64,000 nt of DNA from Ixodes scapularis (lineage: Eukaryota > Arthropoda > Arachnida > Ixodida > Ixodidae): NCBI RefSeq assembly GCF_016920785.2, contig NW_024609884.1:86668069-86732068 (forward strand), read 5' to 3'. The notes under the pieces are model-generated. The model worked only from the letters and a program-made list of their open reading frames with translations. It made no database searches and was not told where the DNA came from. The position numbers and the translations under genes were made by a program. Below, one piece after another: positions 63,190 through 64,000 of this stretch; position 1 is the stretch's first letter, and every line of letters begins with the position of its first letter.

Positions 63190-63430
63190 TGTCAAATACA
63201 GCACGGTGATGTCGGAAATGATGAACGCTGCAGTTCTCACACGACGGACATACGGCGACTTGACACGTGTGTTCACCTGACGCTGACGCTGGCGGCGCTC
63301 TGCTTGTCCGCTTGGCGCTTCGCCAGCTTCGCTCCACTCGTAGTCGATGCGTAGAAGTGACGGAAATAGCGGAAATAGTCCGACTGGTGCGCCCACTGTG
63401 GGTGCGCCTAGAGCACTATATAGCTCCTAC
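63190..63430 (-). promoter_or_regulatory. YARS1: YARS1 5' UTR and possible TATA-type promoter
   Basis: CTATATAG at 63,416-63,423 (palindromic, so usable on the minus strand) and an inverted repeat GTGCGCCCA…TGGGTGCGC just downstream lie about 200 bp before the start codon. The region to 63,189 is open in frame but has no upstream ATG in that frame. Confidence 0.35.
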
Positions 63431-64000
63431 GGAGCAGAGTAGCGCAATCCTTTGAACCCCGTGTTTTGCCGACAACATGGCCGACAGAGCGGCTCGGCGC
63501 GAGTCACGTGGTACTCAGGGTTCCAGGAGGCGGCCCGCCCTATGGGAGAATACATGGAGATCGACATAACACGGCTGATTAAAAAATGAACGGCGAGTTC
63601 ACACTTTTCAAAACTAGTCTGTCGTGAAGTTAGTAAAGCGCTAAACACTTTATCAAAGTTTTAATAATATCGGATGCGTGTGCAAATTTTGAGAAGGCAA
63701 TTTCCAAGGCAATGGCGTTTGAAGCAGACGATTTTTGCTCGCAGCGGAGATGGGCTTTTCGAGTTGGCCGGAGCGGGTCACGTGAATGGTGTGACGTCGC
63801 CGTGTCGTCTGCTGCATGATGCCGCTCAAGCAATTTTTAAAAAAAAGTTACGTCCTTGTATGGCACAAAACTTATCGCATATTATTCTAAAATGTTTCAT
63901 TATTATGTCAAAAATGATTTCCATTCCGCACATCCCCACAAAACTGAAGAAAGAACGATTTTCTCACGTTCTCCATGCATTTCTGACCGCAGTTGGAACC
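63431..64000. other. upstream flank of YARS1
   Basis: No gene seen. CACGTG boxes occur at about 63,504 and 63,780, possible bHLH sites of the synthetase promoter region. Confidence 0.4.

Noticed and set aside
63190..63396. In-frame upstream extension of the synthetase
   Set aside because: Open in frame, but its apparent start is GTG; the first ATG is at 63,189 and matches the expected protein length.

Overview
The window looks like animal nuclear DNA, most likely from an ixodid tick. The evidence is intron-rich genes with GT-AG junctions, class II tRNA-Ser sequence, tRNA-derived SINEs of the tick Ruka type, LINE 3' ends with short-unit tails, and many small inverted-repeat transposons. The tick assignment is an inference from repeat types. 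No bacterial operon, rRNA, CRISPR array or viral gene was seen.

Layout. Positions 1-20,500 hold no convincing protein gene. They carry a degraded LINE (about 4.3-6.1 kb), repeats that fold on themselves, an unusual concentration of long homopolymers, one tRNA-Ser-like gene (minus strand, 17,048-17,129) and a decayed Mutator-like transposase (about 19.0-19.6 kb). Positions 20,513-48,045 hold 19 coding exons, plus strand, of a membrane-anchored ADAM metalloprotease of the ADAM9/12/19/meltrin type. All exon phases fit, giving 910 residues from the first exon found to the stop. Only the signal-peptide exon is missing. The introns are packed with transposons: a hAT transposase remnant, a 2.3-kb pogo-like element, several TA-flanked miniature elements, a hAT miniature element with perfect 8-bp target duplication, a Harbinger-like miniature element, an unassigned 1.1-kb inverted-repeat element and several SINEs. 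Positions 48-58.5 kb are intergenic, with a Tc1-like remnant and nested palindromic repeats. Positions 58,566-63,189 on the minus strand carry a complete two-exon cytoplasmic tyrosyl-tRNA synthetase (524 residues) with its C-terminal EMAP II-like domain. Its CpG-rich promoter side lies towards the right end.

The two genes are tail to tail, about 10.5 kb apart, and nothing suggests that they work together. The ADAM protein would be a cell-surface sheddase and adhesion protein. The synthetase charges tRNA-Tyr in the cytosol. I found no clear new multi-gene system. The most unusual material is structural: an unassigned inverted-repeat element with repeated internal motifs, nested palindromes, recurrent perfect short hairpins, and homopolymer expansions inside a LINE.
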